DNA of 64,000 nucleotides, from NCBI GenBank assembly GCA_963814315.1, contig CAWFCG010000001.1, positions 496,001 to 560,000 of the forward strand. Direction: 5' to 3'. Below, piece by piece: positions 1-8,036 of the stretch. The stretch is from JAFMJV01 sp963814315. GTDB taxonomy: Bacteria > Chloroflexota > Limnocylindria > Limnocylindrales > CSP1-4. Made by a program: the position numbers and the translations under genes. Each line of letters opens with the position of its first letter. Within the stretch, counting starts at the first letter, position 1. Below the pieces are notes generated by a model, which saw only the letters and a program-made list of their open reading frames with translations, did not search any database and was not told the origin of the DNA.

Positions 1-1063
1 TACCGTCGGGGCCCTCCACCGTCTTGGTGTCGAAGCGGACCGCGCCGGCACCGTGCGTGTCGTTGCCCTCCTGATCGACGGCGTAGCCCGAAGCGAGATA
101 CCAGGCGTACCAGTAGCCGTCTTCGTCTCGCGGGTCGATGTAGGGGTTGGACGTGCTCGACCAGTAGTACGGGTAGTCGGCGTTGCCGGCCTCGTTGACG
201 ATGCCCGTGACATCGAAGACCGGATCGACCGCCGGGAGGATGCCCGAGTAGTCGGCGATGCTCTGCAGCTCCTTGATGTCGGGCAGGCGCCAATCGTCGT
301 AGCCGGCGTCGGTGGACGCCTCGGCGTATGCCAGCGCGGTCTCCCAGTCCAGCGCTTCGCCGCTGTCGTCCTGCGCCCACATCAGGCCGGTGGCAACGTC
401 GGTGACGGTGCCGTCGCCGTTGTCGACGAAGTCGTTGATACCGTACTCGTCACCACTCACGCAGCGCACGAACCGCTCGCCGTCGAGGGCCTTGATGTGT
501 CCGGTCCAGTCGTTGACGATGAAGGCGACATCCTTCACCGCTTCCTCGGTGTCGACCAGGTACTCATTGCTCGACCAGGAGTGCTGCTGGGCACCTTGGG
601 ACCCATCCCCGACGAGGTGGAGCAAGTCGGTATCGACCCATGGCCACCCCTGCGAGAAGTCCCTGATCGACCACAACTCCTTGATGTTGGGAAGACGCCA
701 GTCGTCCACCTCGCCGACCTCGACCGCTTCGCAGTAGCCCGACGCGTCCGACCAGGCCATGGATGCGTCGGACAGGTCCTGCGTCCAGACCAGGCCGGTG
801 ACGTCGTCGGTCACCGTGCTGTCCCCGTTGTCTGTGTAGCTGGGAACGTTGCCCGTGTACTGCGCGTCCTGCCCGTAGAAGGCTTCGCCAACAGCCGGGC
901 AGTCGATGAGCTCGCTGTCGTCGTAGCAGGTGCCCAGGTTCGTATCGACGATGGCATACGTGAGGTCGTCGGCAGCTACGACCGCCGCCCCGTTAGCAGC
1001 CATCAGGGCGAACACGCCGATGGCCGCAACGATGGACCCCCGGATGGGGCTGGTTGGTTTCAT
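1..1063 (-). CDS. Secreted DUF1566 (Lcl C-terminal) repeat protein, 3' end outside the window
   Basis: The frame is open from an ATG at 1063 to the window edge (354 codons), so the C-terminus is missing. A short basic N-terminus and a hydrophobic stretch ending VVAADD give a signal peptide. Two DUF1566-type units follow, each with the pattern DNGDGTVTD..TGLMW, a Y-x-E/C segment, DDWRLPxxKEL and a YWSS/SNEY-like block. DUF1566 is a common extracellular domain without an assigned reaction. It is the downstream member of a tandem pair with 1122-2465, which has the same signal peptide core and the same domain order. The ribosome-binding context GGAG-N7-ATG is also shared with the paralogue. The 58-bp gap suggests one transcript. 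The function is unknown. Confidence 0.8.
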   Translation of the reverse strand, partial: MKPTSPIRGSIVAAIGVFALMAANGAAVVAADDLTYAIVDTNLGTCYDDSELIDCPAVGEAFYGQDAQYTGNVPSYTDNGDSTVTDDVTGLVWTQDLSDASMAWSDASGYCEAVEVGEVDDWRLPNIKELWSIRDFSQGWPWVDTDLLHLVGDGSQGAQQHSWSSNEYLVDTEEAVKDVAFIVNDWTGHIKALDGERFVRCVSGDEYGINDFVDNGDGTVTDVATGLMWAQDDSGEALDWETALAYAEASTDAGYDDWRLPDIKELQSIADYSGILPAVDPVFDVTGIVNEAGNADYPYYWSSTSNPYIDPRDEDGYWYAWYLASGYAVDQEGNDTHGAGAVRFDTKTVEGPDG

Positions 1064-1121
1064 GATCAGTCTCCAGTCGGTGTGGTGTTGCGAGGCTGCG
1101 GCAGGGCCTTCGTCGTTGGCG

Positions 1122-2465
1122 TTACTCATCGGCCGGAAGCTGACCGGGCGGCATGCCCTCACCGGGAGCGCCCTGCGGAGGCGGCCCCCCGGGACGTGCG
1201 CCCTCGGGCGTCGCGCCTTCCGGAGCACCGACCGAATCGCCCTGGGGGGCGCCACCCGGACCGCTCTCAACCATCTCGAGAGACTCGTCACGGGCCTGGT
1301 TGGCCTCGGACTCCTCGAGCGTGGACTCGGTGTCGATCTCGTAGTCACCGCCACGCACCAGGCGTACGGAGTTATCGACACGGGCGTCTTCCTCGCCATC
1401 CGGTCCGCTCTCGACCTTGGTGTCGAAGCGGACCGCGCCGGCGCCGTGGCTGTCCTCGCCATCGGGGCCGACCGCGTAGCCAGCGGCCACGTACCAGGCG
1501 TAGTAGCGGCCGTCATCCATGGGGCTGAAGTAGGCAGACGTGCTCGTCCAGAAGTAGGAGTCCTCGTCGGTGACCTCGAAGAAGTCAGGGTCGACGGCCG
1601 GATACACACCGGAGTAGTCGACGATCGACTGCAGCTCCTTGACGTCCGGCAGGCGCCAATCGTCGTAGCCCAGGTACATCTCGTCGTTCATCACCTGCGC
1701 GTAGGCCAGGGCGCTCTCCCAGTCCATGCCTTCGCCGGCGTCAGCGGCAGACCACATAAGGCCGGTGGCCTCATCGCTGATCGTGCCGTCGCCGTTGTCG
1801 GCGAACTCATTGATGCCGTAGTCCTCGTTGCCCGTCACGCAGCGGACGTACTTGCCCGAGCGGTCATCACCGCTGTTGCCCTCGGGATAGGCCTTGATGT
1901 GGCCGGTCGCATGGTTCACGCCAAAGGCGGATGAGGCGCCGCCGTGGGTGGTGCCCACCTCGTAGTGGTTCGACGACCAGTACTGCTGGGACTTATCCAG
2001 GCCGGCGTCGGTGAGCTCGAAGTAGTCGAGGTCGAGATAGGGCCAGCCGCTACCGAAGTCGCTGATGCTGAAGAGCTCCTTCAGGCTGGGTGTGCGCCAG
2101 TCATCGATGCCCGCGAGCGAGAGATCCTCGCAGTAGGTCTGGGCATCATCGAAGCTGTACTTCTGGTCGGACGGACCCTGCTCCCAGGTGAGGCCGGTGA
2201 CGTCGTCGGTGACGGTGCCATCGCCATTGTCGGTGTAGCTCGGCTGGGTGCCCACGTAGGTGGCGTCCTGACCGTAGAAGGCCTGCTCCCCGGACGGCGC
2301 GGCGATCGTCTCGCCGGCGGCGTCGTAGAACGAGGTTTGGCCGCTATCGACCAGGGGGTAGCTGAGGTCATCGGCAGCCACGACCGCTGCCGCGTTGGCA
2401 GCGATGAGAGCGGACACGCCGATGGCCGCGACCATGGATCTCCAGACATTTCTATCGAGAGTCAT
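1122..2465 (-). CDS. Secreted DUF1566 (Lcl C-terminal) repeat protein
   Basis: A 447-residue protein. I chose the ATG at 2465 because it begins a clear signal peptide (basic start, hydrophobic core, ending VVAADD) and has GAGG six bases upstream; longer readings lack this. It carries two DUF1566 units, each with DNGDGTxxDxxTGLxW and DDWRxPxxKEL motifs and several Trp/Tyr residues. A low-complexity Pro/Gly/Glu tail (about the last 60 residues) follows, possibly a wall-associated spacer. It is the paralogue of the gene at 1-1063. A response-regulator-like box lies at 2608-2625 with a candidate -10 at 2593-2598, so it probably heads its own transcript. No enzymatic role can be assigned; a surface or adhesion role is inference. 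Confidence 0.8.
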   Translation of the reverse strand: MTLDRNVWRSMVAAIGVSALIAANAAAVVAADDLSYPLVDSGQTSFYDAAGETIAAPSGEQAFYGQDATYVGTQPSYTDNGDGTVTDDVTGLTWEQGPSDQKYSFDDAQTYCEDLSLAGIDDWRTPSLKELFSISDFGSGWPYLDLDYFELTDAGLDKSQQYWSSNHYEVGTTHGGASSAFGVNHATGHIKAYPEGNSGDDRSGKYVRCVTGNEDYGINEFADNGDGTISDEATGLMWSAADAGEGMDWESALAYAQVMNDEMYLGYDDWRLPDVKELQSIVDYSGVYPAVDPDFFEVTDEDSYFWTSTSAYFSPMDDGRYYAWYVAAGYAVGPDGEDSHGAGAVRFDTKVESGPDGEEDARVDNSVRLVRGGDYEIDTESTLEESEANQARDESLEMVESGPGGAPQGDSVGAPEGATPEGARPGGPPPQGAPGEGMPPGQLPADE

Positions 2466-2467
2466 GA

Positions 2468-2554
2468 TCAGCCTCGGGTCGCGGTGGTTGGGGCAAGGCC
2501 GCCGCGGCGGGTGTCGCACCCCGGCTGGGAGGGAGAGATGTAGGCGAGGGACAT
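2468..2554 (-). CDS. Possible 28-codon leader ORF upstream of the DUF1566 gene
   Basis: An ATG at 2554 has AGGAG eight bases upstream and reads 28 codons to a TGA at 2468-2470. That stop lies only two bases before the ATG of the DUF1566 gene. The position inside the predicted leader of the box-controlled transcript, and the near-touching stop and start, would permit translational coupling. The peptide shows no recognisable domain. It may simply be a chance ORF. Confidence 0.25.
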   Translation of the reverse strand: MSLAYISPSQPGCDTRRGGLAPTTATRG

Positions 2555-2592
2555 GCTTGGGACTCCTGTTGGGGGCTCTCTTGAGTCGCCTC

Positions 2593-2625
2593 AACGTACG
2601 AGCGCAGCCTTTCGGGTCGGTTACG
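2593..2625 (-). promoter_or_regulatory. Response-regulator box plus -10, promoter of the DUF1566 pair
   Basis: On the minus strand, CGTAACCG-N4-GAAAGG (2608-2625) is followed nine bases later by TACGTT (2593-2598). The two half-sites, GTAACC and GAAAGG, start 11 bp apart, the geometry of PhoB/OmpR direct repeats. The box overlaps the TAA stop of the VTC gene. The same arrangement occurs at 5678-5711 and 7705-7737. Confidence 0.6.
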
Positions 2626-3388
2626 GCGCCGCCTCGATAGACCAGGGCCGGCGCAGCGCCTGGGTCCACTTGTTGGAGGGCAGTGTGGGATACAGCGCCG
2701 AGAGGCTGGTACAGAACTTGGAGACTTTGACGGGCCGATAGCCGAGGCCCCAGAGGGCGTGGTCGGCTGTGGACGGGGCCCCACTCGACTTGGTCTCGAC
2801 CACCGCCATCGCGGGAAGCGCCACACTCCGCCCATCGCCGACCAGCGATCGCAGATCGACATCGACCGTCACCCGGGCGTTCTCGGGCAGCAGCAGGGTG
2901 GAACGGGTGTAGCTGGTGATCAGTACCGGCTGGAGCGCGGGCGCCTGCTCACTGATGAGCGGGCAGGCCTCGACGAAGTCGCGACCCGGTCCACCGAGTC
3001 GACCCCTGGCGTCGATGGGATGGCTTATCCGCTGCTTCACGGTCCGCCCGCGTCGATCACGCGTCTTGATCTCGAGCAAGCACTGCCCCGAGTCGAGGTA
3101 TGACCTGGTCCGGACCTTGAAGCGCCTGGGGCGTCGGCGGGCGGCGCCGAGGTAGCTGACCAGGTCGGGCGTGTCGAAGTAGACCGACTGGTAGTGGAAG
3201 CTCCGCCTGCCACCGATCTCGAGTACCCGACTCGACGAGGTCAGCTCGTCCACGAACAGGCGAGCATCCGCCCAGGGGACCAGGTACTTGCGGTCACGCC
3301 GGGTGAGCAGCGCCGCGCTGGCCTCGAGTTCGTCCAAGCAGACCGAGGGCATCGATCCGAAGACGGCGTCCAACTCCGGGCTACTCAC
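2621..3388 (-). CDS. VTC-domain protein (polyphosphate polymerase-like)
   Basis: A 255-residue protein starting at GTG 3388, which overlaps the end of the DUF4956 gene by 8 bp; an upstream extension would only re-read that gene in another frame. VTC-domain features are visible: RxDRKYLVP near the N-terminus, YxSxYFDTPDL, RRRPRRFKVRTRSY, CLLEIKTRDRRGRTVK, and a late VETKSSG. These are the basic residues and acidic metal ligands lining the tunnel in yeast Vtc4-type polymerases. In bacteria such genes often lie beside DUF4956 and Cthe_2159-like or CotH genes, as here. Whether it makes polyphosphate or modifies a surface polymer is not shown. It is probably co-translated with DUF4956. Confidence 0.85.
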   Translation of the reverse strand: MSSPELDAVFGSMPSVCLDELEASAALLTRRDRKYLVPWADARLFVDELTSSSRVLEIGGRRSFHYQSVYFDTPDLVSYLGAARRRPRRFKVRTRSYLDSGQCLLEIKTRDRRGRTVKQRISHPIDARGRLGGPGRDFVEACPLISEQAPALQPVLITSYTRSTLLLPENARVTVDVDLRSLVGDGRSVALPAMAVVETKSSGAPSTADHALWGLGYRPVKVSKFCTSLSALYPTLPSNKWTQALRRPWSIEAAP

Positions 3389-3986
3389 CGAAGCCTCCCA
3401 CGATGGGCGCGACCAACACACCCCTTGAGTGCCGCTCGGGATCGGGCAGCAATTCGTAGCGTGCTTCGACGATGGTGGTCGCCTCGACCAGATCCACCCG
3501 CCGGACCTTGATCCGGTGTACCCGCGCAGCGAGCAGCTTCTCGAGCTGGTCGATGAGCTCTTGCTCATTGGTGTATGCGACATCGAGCTTCAGGGTCTCG
3601 ACGCGGTAGCGCGCGAACAGCCAGGTGCTGTCGCCGATGGCGAGGGCGATGAGGATCGCTACCATCAGGACAGGCCCCAGCCAGAGCGGTGTCAGGACCA
3701 GGCCGCCGAGCAGGCCCAGGGCGAGGGCTGCGAAGTAGTAGGCCACTTCCTGCTGGTCGAGCTCGGCAGAGCGTAGCCGGATGATGGAGAGGACCGCGAA
3801 CAGGCCGAAGCCGAGCCCGATGGACATCTCCGTCGCGATCAAGGCGCTGGTGACCGCCACGAGGCCAAGGTTGACCACGAGGTAGGCCACGACCATGTCC
3901 TTGCGACGATGGCGCGGGAAGTAGAGCCCGAACACCAGGATCGAGATGGCGATGAGGTCGACGAGGAATATCAGCGTGGGTGTCAT
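3381..3986 (-). CDS. DUF4956 domain membrane protein
   Basis: A 201-residue protein with about four hydrophobic helices (residues roughly 4-22, 32-52, 58-72 and 84-118). Between them is the conserved-looking segment FGLFAVLSIIRLRSAEL, typical of DUF4956. A soluble C-terminal part of about 75 residues follows. The gene sits between the Cthe_2159-like gene (36-bp gap) and the VTC gene (8-bp overlap). This trio is recurrent in bacteria, and DUF4956 is thought to work with the VTC partner at the membrane. No reaction is known. Confidence 0.85.
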   Translation of the reverse strand: MTPTLIFLVDLIAISILVFGLYFPRHRRKDMVVAYLVVNLGLVAVTSALIATEMSIGLGFGLFAVLSIIRLRSAELDQQEVAYYFAALALGLLGGLVLTPLWLGPVLMVAILIALAIGDSTWLFARYRVETLKLDVAYTNEQELIDQLEKLLAARVHRIKVRRVDLVEATTIVEARYELLPDPERHSRGVLVAPIVGGFGE

Positions 3987-4022
3987 GGGTGTGCCCTTCC
4001 GGCGTAGCGGTCAAAGACGGGG

Positions 4023-5627
4023 TCAAGCGGCCGTTACGGTGCCGACCGAGATCCCGCCCGAGTACTCGGCATCGAGGTACAGGCCACCGAGGCTGTCGCC
4101 ACTGACGCTGCCCTCGAGCAGGATCTCGTAGCTCTCACCGGCCTCGAGCTCAGGCATGCTCACGACGACCGACTGGAACGGCTTGGTGGGCTCGACGGTC
4201 ACGATCTCCGTGCCGTCGAGCGCCTGGACGCGAACCACGGTCCCGGCCGGCACGACGCTGCCGAACTGGAGGTCCAGCGTGACTTGCTCCGAGCTGGCGC
4301 TGGGTGTCTCGACCATGCCGACGCTGCCGGCGGCCACGAGGGTGCCGCCAGAGACGAGGAACTCGCCGTTGATGTCGATGGCGCCTTCACGGGAGGTCGT
4401 CGGACCGCTGATCACGATGGTGCCGCCGGACATGCTGGCGATGCCGTTGGATTCGAAGCCATCACCGTCGGCGTCGATGGTCAGCGTGCCGCCGCTGACC
4501 TCCACGAAGAGACCCTCGATGGGTGCCTCGACCGGGCCACCCGGTCCAGGTCGCTGTCCAAGCGCGTCGCCGGGCTCGCCAGCTGCCGGGCCGCCTGAAC
4601 CGTTGCCATCGGACACGTTCAGACCATCATCCTCGGCGACCACACCGGTCGCGCCACCGCTGATGACGATCTGCGTGCCCTCGAGTCCTTCGTAGGAGCC
4701 GGTGATATCGATGGAACCACCGCTGATCTCGAGCCAGGCCTCGGAGTGGATGCCGTCGTCGTCAGCCCAGAGGGTGAGGTCGCCACCAGAGACGAGCACG
4801 GCCGTGACGGCCTCGATGGCATCAGCCCCGGCCGTGATATCGAGCACGCCGCCGCGGATGCTGACGTAGCCGAGGTCCGAGTCTTCCTCGTTGTCCGAGG
4901 TCAGGCCATCACCGTCGGCGATGATGTCGAGCGCGCCGCCGGTGACCACGAGGTAGTCCTTGCCACGGATACCGTCGTCGACCGCGCTCACGCTGATGGT
5001 GCCGCCGGCGATGACGAGGCCGTCCTTGCTGGCGATGCCGTCGTTGTGGTTGGCGCTGACCGTGAGTGCGCCGGAGCCGGTGATGGTGAGGTCGTCCTTG
5101 CTGAAGAGCGCTGCGTTGGGCTCGTCTTCCTCGGGGTCGGCGACGGCGTACTCCGCTGCATCGACGAGAGTGTTCTCCGATCCGTCGGCGAGGTAGACGA
5201 TGGTCTTGTCGGCGTCGAGGATGGCGATGGCGGCCCCGCTCGAGCTGGTGATGCTGACACCGTCGAGGATGAGACGCACGAGCCCCTCGTCGTCGGTATC
5301 GACGACGAGCTGGCCATCGGAGAGCAAGCCACTGATGCGATAGCTGCCGGCATCATCGATGGTCACTGTGCTCCCCTCGATGGTGACCCCATCGCCGCCG
5401 CTGTTGCCAGTGTCATCGAGGCTGATGGCGATCTCGCTCGCCTCGTCCCAGGCGTAGTCCGAGTCGAGTTCGTGCGTGGCCGCGAGAGAGAGCGAGGCGA
5501 CTTCGGTGGTAGCCGCGGCAGCGACTGGCGTAGCGATCGTGCCGCCGATAAGGGGATAGGCCGCACCGATCACGAGGGCGGAGAAGACCGCCGCGATGGT
5601 GAGGCGTCGGACGTTGAACATGGTCAT
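4023..5627 (-). CDS. Secreted Cthe_2159-like carbohydrate-binding beta-helix protein
   Basis: A 534-residue exported protein. After a signal peptide (hydrophobic to about residue 40) it contains repeating rungs such as SGGTL.I.ADGDG, IASKDGLVIAGG and ISGGSIDI. These fit the right-handed beta-helix of the Cthe_2159 family (DUF4353), which binds cellulose or acidic sugars with calcium. Asp-rich turns (ADGDG, ADDDG, NHNDG) would provide calcium ligands. A Gly/Pro-rich insert lies near residues 345-370 and a beta-sandwich-like tail ends the protein. The ATG at 5621 has better ribosome-site spacing than 5627. It is the first gene of the operon with DUF4956 and VTC. A response-regulator-type box lies upstream at 5694-5711. 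Confidence 0.85.
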   Translation of the reverse strand: MTMFNVRRLTIAAVFSALVIGAAYPLIGGTIATPVAAAATTEVASLSLAATHELDSDYAWDEASEIAISLDDTGNSGGDGVTIEGSTVTIDDAGSYRISGLLSDGQLVVDTDDEGLVRLILDGVSITSSSGAAIAILDADKTIVYLADGSENTLVDAAEYAVADPEEDEPNAALFSKDDLTITGSGALTVSANHNDGIASKDGLVIAGGTISVSAVDDGIRGKDYLVVTGGALDIIADGDGLTSDNEEDSDLGYVSIRGGVLDITAGADAIEAVTAVLVSGGDLTLWADDDGIHSEAWLEISGGSIDITGSYEGLEGTQIVISGGATGVVAEDDGLNVSDGNGSGGPAAGEPGDALGQRPGPGGPVEAPIEGLFVEVSGGTLTIDADGDGFESNGIASMSGGTIVISGPTTSREGAIDINGEFLVSGGTLVAAGSVGMVETPSASSEQVTLDLQFGSVVPAGTVVRVQALDGTEIVTVEPTKPFQSVVVSMPELEAGESYEILLEGSVSGDSLGGLYLDAEYSGGISVGTVTAA

Positions 5628-5677
5628 GGCTCCAGTGGAGGGCGTAGGCTAGAAGGGCATCAGCCCCTGTTGGCCTG

Positions 5678-5711
5678 ACCGTATGTCCGGGGACCTTTCC
5701 GACCGGTTACG
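5678..5711 (-). promoter_or_regulatory. Response-regulator box plus -10, promoter of the Cthe_2159/DUF4956/VTC operon
   Basis: Minus-strand CGTAACCG-N4-GAAAGG (5694-5711) is followed ten bases later by TACGGT (5678-5683). This leaves a leader of about 45 nt before the start at 5627. The box overlaps the TAA stop of the histidine kinase gene. It matches the boxes at 2608-2625 and 7720-7737. Confidence 0.65.
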
Positions 5712-6999
5712 GGCGTTCCTCCGCCGATCCGTGACCCGCCCAGCTGACCGACATACGGGCTCCGCCGGCGGGCGATGATCCGACCTGCCAGCGACCATCA
5801 GTGGCGCGGACGATGGCATCAGCGATGGCCAGGCCCAGCCCCGACCCGCCGGGTTGGCTCGAGTCTCGGTGGAATCGATCGAAGATGCGCTCTCGCTCTG
5901 CCTCCGGGATGCCGGGGCCGTTGTCGTCGACGGTCAAGGATGTGCGTCCGTCACGATCATCGACCCTGACCACGATCCGTCCATCAGTCGGCGAATACTT
6001 GCAGGCATTGTCCAGCAGCACCCCGACCAGCTGATCCATCCATGCAGCCGGTGCCGTGAGCGTGCGGCCGGGTGACTCGATCGCCACCTCGAGGGAGATG
6101 GACTTGGCGGCGGCGACGCTCGAGAAGCGGTCCGCGGCCTGCTCCACGACGACGCCGAGGTCGACCGGGCCTTCTTTGGGGGGCTTGTCGGTCGCATCGA
6201 AGCGAGCCAGCCAAAGCATCTCCTCCAGCAGGCGATGCATACGCCGCAATTCGTCGAGGACCCGCTCGAAGGCGCGTCGATACCAGGCGCCCTCGCGTTC
6301 CTCGGCGAGGGCCAGGCTGGCGTTGGCCTCGATGACGGACAGCGGGGTGCGCAACTCGTGCGAGGCATCGGCTGTGAATGCGAGCTGCCGCTGGCGGGCA
6401 TGCTCGATGGGGGTGGCGACGCGACGACCAACGGCGAAGGAGCCGAAGAAGACCCCCAGCAGCAGGAACGGCGCGACGATGAGCAGGCCGAGGATGACGG
6501 TGCTCCGAGCGTCATTCACCGCACCCATAGACTCGCCCACGATCACATGGCCGTCCTCGGTCGACGTGCCGGCCGCCCGGATCTCGCTGCCGACGATGAC
6601 GATGGTCTCCGGGCCGATCAGGCCCACGTACTCAGCCGGCAGGGGCAAGTCCTCACGGTCAGTGGTCACGGTCCCGTCGGCGGCGACCGTCCAAGTCACT
6701 CGCTCCCGTCCTAGCGGCGGGGTTGGTGGCATGCCTGGCTGTCCAGCCGGGTCGCCAATGTCGGCGGGTGGTTCAGGGCGAGACACATCGCGCGCCGGGC
6801 GGTCGGTGGCGGACATGGAAAAGGTCTGGAATGTCAGTGCGCGCGCGAGCCGACCATCGACCTGGGCCGTGAGGCTCAGGGTCAGCCAAGCCACGATGAT
6901 GACCGAGATCAGAAGATAGAGGACCGCGACGAACCCGGTGGCGGAGAGCGCGACGCGGGCGGAGAGCCGGCCGACTTGGGATCTGGAGGCGTTGCTCAC
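5707..6999 (-). CDS. Sensor histidine kinase
   Basis: A 430-residue two-pass membrane kinase. Hydrophobic helices span about residues 20-44 and 167-190, flanking a Pro-rich extracytoplasmic sensor of about 120 residues. The HisKA phospho-acceptor is His214 in DASHELRTPL. ATPase motifs follow: an N-box (LLDNACKYSP), DDNGPGIP, IFDRFHR and GSGLGLAI. The start overlaps the response-regulator stop by 4 bp, so the pair is co-translated. Its genomic partners and the shared promoter boxes suggest that it senses an envelope or surface signal and controls the neighbouring Cthe_2159 and DUF1566 genes. The ligand is unknown. Confidence 0.9.
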   Translation of the reverse strand: MSNASRSQVGRLSARVALSATGFVAVLYLLISVIIVAWLTLSLTAQVDGRLARALTFQTFSMSATDRPARDVSRPEPPADIGDPAGQPGMPPTPPLGRERVTWTVAADGTVTTDREDLPLPAEYVGLIGPETIVIVGSEIRAAGTSTEDGHVIVGESMGAVNDARSTVILGLLIVAPFLLLGVFFGSFAVGRRVATPIEHARQRQLAFTADASHELRTPLSVIEANASLALAEEREGAWYRRAFERVLDELRRMHRLLEEMLWLARFDATDKPPKEGPVDLGVVVEQAADRFSSVAAAKSISLEVAIESPGRTLTAPAAWMDQLVGVLLDNACKYSPTDGRIVVRVDDRDGRTSLTVDDNGPGIPEAERERIFDRFHRDSSQPGGSGLGLAIADAIVRATDGRWQVGSSPAGGARMSVSWAGHGSAEERP

Positions 7000-7664
7000 T
7001 CCGGCTCCAGGCGATAGCCAGCACCGCGCACGGCCACGATACGCACCTGTGCCTCGGCCAGCTTGGCTCGAAGGCGGCTCATCTGGACATCGATGGCATT
7101 GGTGCCGATGGGGTCGGTCTCGTCGGCCCAGGCGTGCGTGGCGATGGCTCCTCGGTCGACGACGGCGGGGGCACGGCGCATGAGCACCTCCAGCACCAGG
7201 TACTCGGTCGGTGTCAACGTCACCTCACGACCGGCAGAGGTGACCACTCTCCGAGCGGGGTCCAGGCTCAGTCGGCCCTGTTTGAGGATGGGTGCATCCA
7301 CACCCCTGGGACGACGCTGGAGGGCCCGGATCCGGGCCAGCAGCTCACCGAATTCGAAGGGCTTGACGAGGTAATCGTCGGCCCCGGAGTCAAGGCCCTC
7401 GACGCGGTCCGCGGTCGTGTCGCGCGCGGTCAACATCAGGATGGCGGTCGGTCGCTCATGGCGGCGCGCCCAGCGCACGACCTCGATACCCTCAGCGCCC
7501 GGCATCCGCCAATCCAGCACGGCGACGTCGTACTCGTACCATCCCAGCTGGTCGATGGCATCGTCCCCTCGGTCGACCGCATCGACTTGGTAGCCCGCGT
7601 CGACCAGGCCCAGGACGATGACGTCCCGCAGGCTCGGTTCATCCTCAGCGACGAGGATCCGCAT
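6996..7664 (-). CDS. OmpR/PhoB-family response regulator
   Basis: A 222-residue regulator. The receiver domain has acidic residues near the start (AEDEP), phospho-acceptor Asp51 (VAVLDWRMPG), the Thr/Ala segment LMLTARD and Lys101 in DYLVKPFEFGELL. A winged-helix domain follows from about residue 128, with LTPTEYLVLEVLMRR and the recognition region IDVQMSRLRAKL. AAGGAG precedes the ATG at 7664. Its own promoter carries the CGTAACCG-N4-GAAAGG box at 7720-7737, so autoregulation is likely. PhoB/OmpR proteins bind 11-bp-spaced direct repeats, matching the box found at three promoters here. Confidence 0.92.
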   Translation of the reverse strand: MRILVAEDEPSLRDVIVLGLVDAGYQVDAVDRGDDAIDQLGWYEYDVAVLDWRMPGAEGIEVVRWARRHERPTAILMLTARDTTADRVEGLDSGADDYLVKPFEFGELLARIRALQRRPRGVDAPILKQGRLSLDPARRVVTSAGREVTLTPTEYLVLEVLMRRAPAVVDRGAIATHAWADETDPIGTNAIDVQMSRLRAKLAEAQVRIVAVRGAGYRLEPE

Positions 7665-7704
7665 CTGGTCGCTCCTTCACATCACGTAGGCCTACCATCC
7701 TGCC

Positions 7705-7737
7705 ACCGTAGGCAACGAACCTTTCATCTCGGTTACG
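7705..7737 (-). promoter_or_regulatory. Response-regulator box plus -10, promoter of the two-component operon
   Basis: Minus-strand CGTAACCG-N4-GAAAGG (7720-7737) is followed nine bases later by TACGGT (7705-7710). The expected transcript start lies about 34 nt before the regulator ATG. It is the third copy of the box and implies autoregulation. Confidence 0.65.
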
Positions 7738-7763
7738 AGCCCCGATATGCTACCTTTCTGTAC

Positions 7764-8033
7764 ATGAAATCGACCGTCGGGGTCGCGGAGTTGCGACAGA
7801 ACCTCAGCCGGTACCTGCGACGCGTGGAGCAGGGAGAACGACTCCTCGTCACGGACCACAACCGACCCGTGGCGGAGCTTGGGCCCGTGCCCAGCAGCGC
7901 CGAGTTGGACCGCCTGATCGCGTCCGGGCGCGTCGCGCCCCCTAGCCGGGTGGGACTGCCGGAACCGCTGCAACTGGATGCTGATCCGTACGCTCTCAGC
8001 AGAGCGCTCGATGAGATCCGCCGGGAGCGCTGA
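7764..8033 (+). CDS. Phd/YefM-type antitoxin
   Basis: An 89-residue protein. The N-terminus VGVAELRQNLSRYLRRVEQG followed by VTDHNRPVAELGP is the classic Phd/YefM fold, which binds DNA as a dimer; the C-terminal 45 residues would wrap the toxin. The PIN-domain toxin begins three bases after the stop. A TATGCT -10-like hexamer lies at 7746-7751, giving a very short leader. It is divergent from the two-component operon, and their promoters share the 7705-7763 gap. Confidence 0.88.
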   Translation: MKSTVGVAELRQNLSRYLRRVEQGERLLVTDHNRPVAELGPVPSSAELDRLIASGRVAPPSRVGLPEPLQLDADPYALSRALDEIRRER

Positions 8034-8036
8034 CCG

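Noticed and set aside
1085..1125. A GAGTAACGCC...GAAGG stretch resembling the response-regulator box in front of the first DUF1566 gene
   Set aside because: It lacks the CCG after GTAA, the spacing is wrong, and no TACGGT-like -10 follows.
53..1934. Long plus-strand open frames opposite the DUF1566 genes
   Set aside because: They are Arg/Val/Gly-rich antisense shadows of clear minus-strand exported proteins with recognisable domains.
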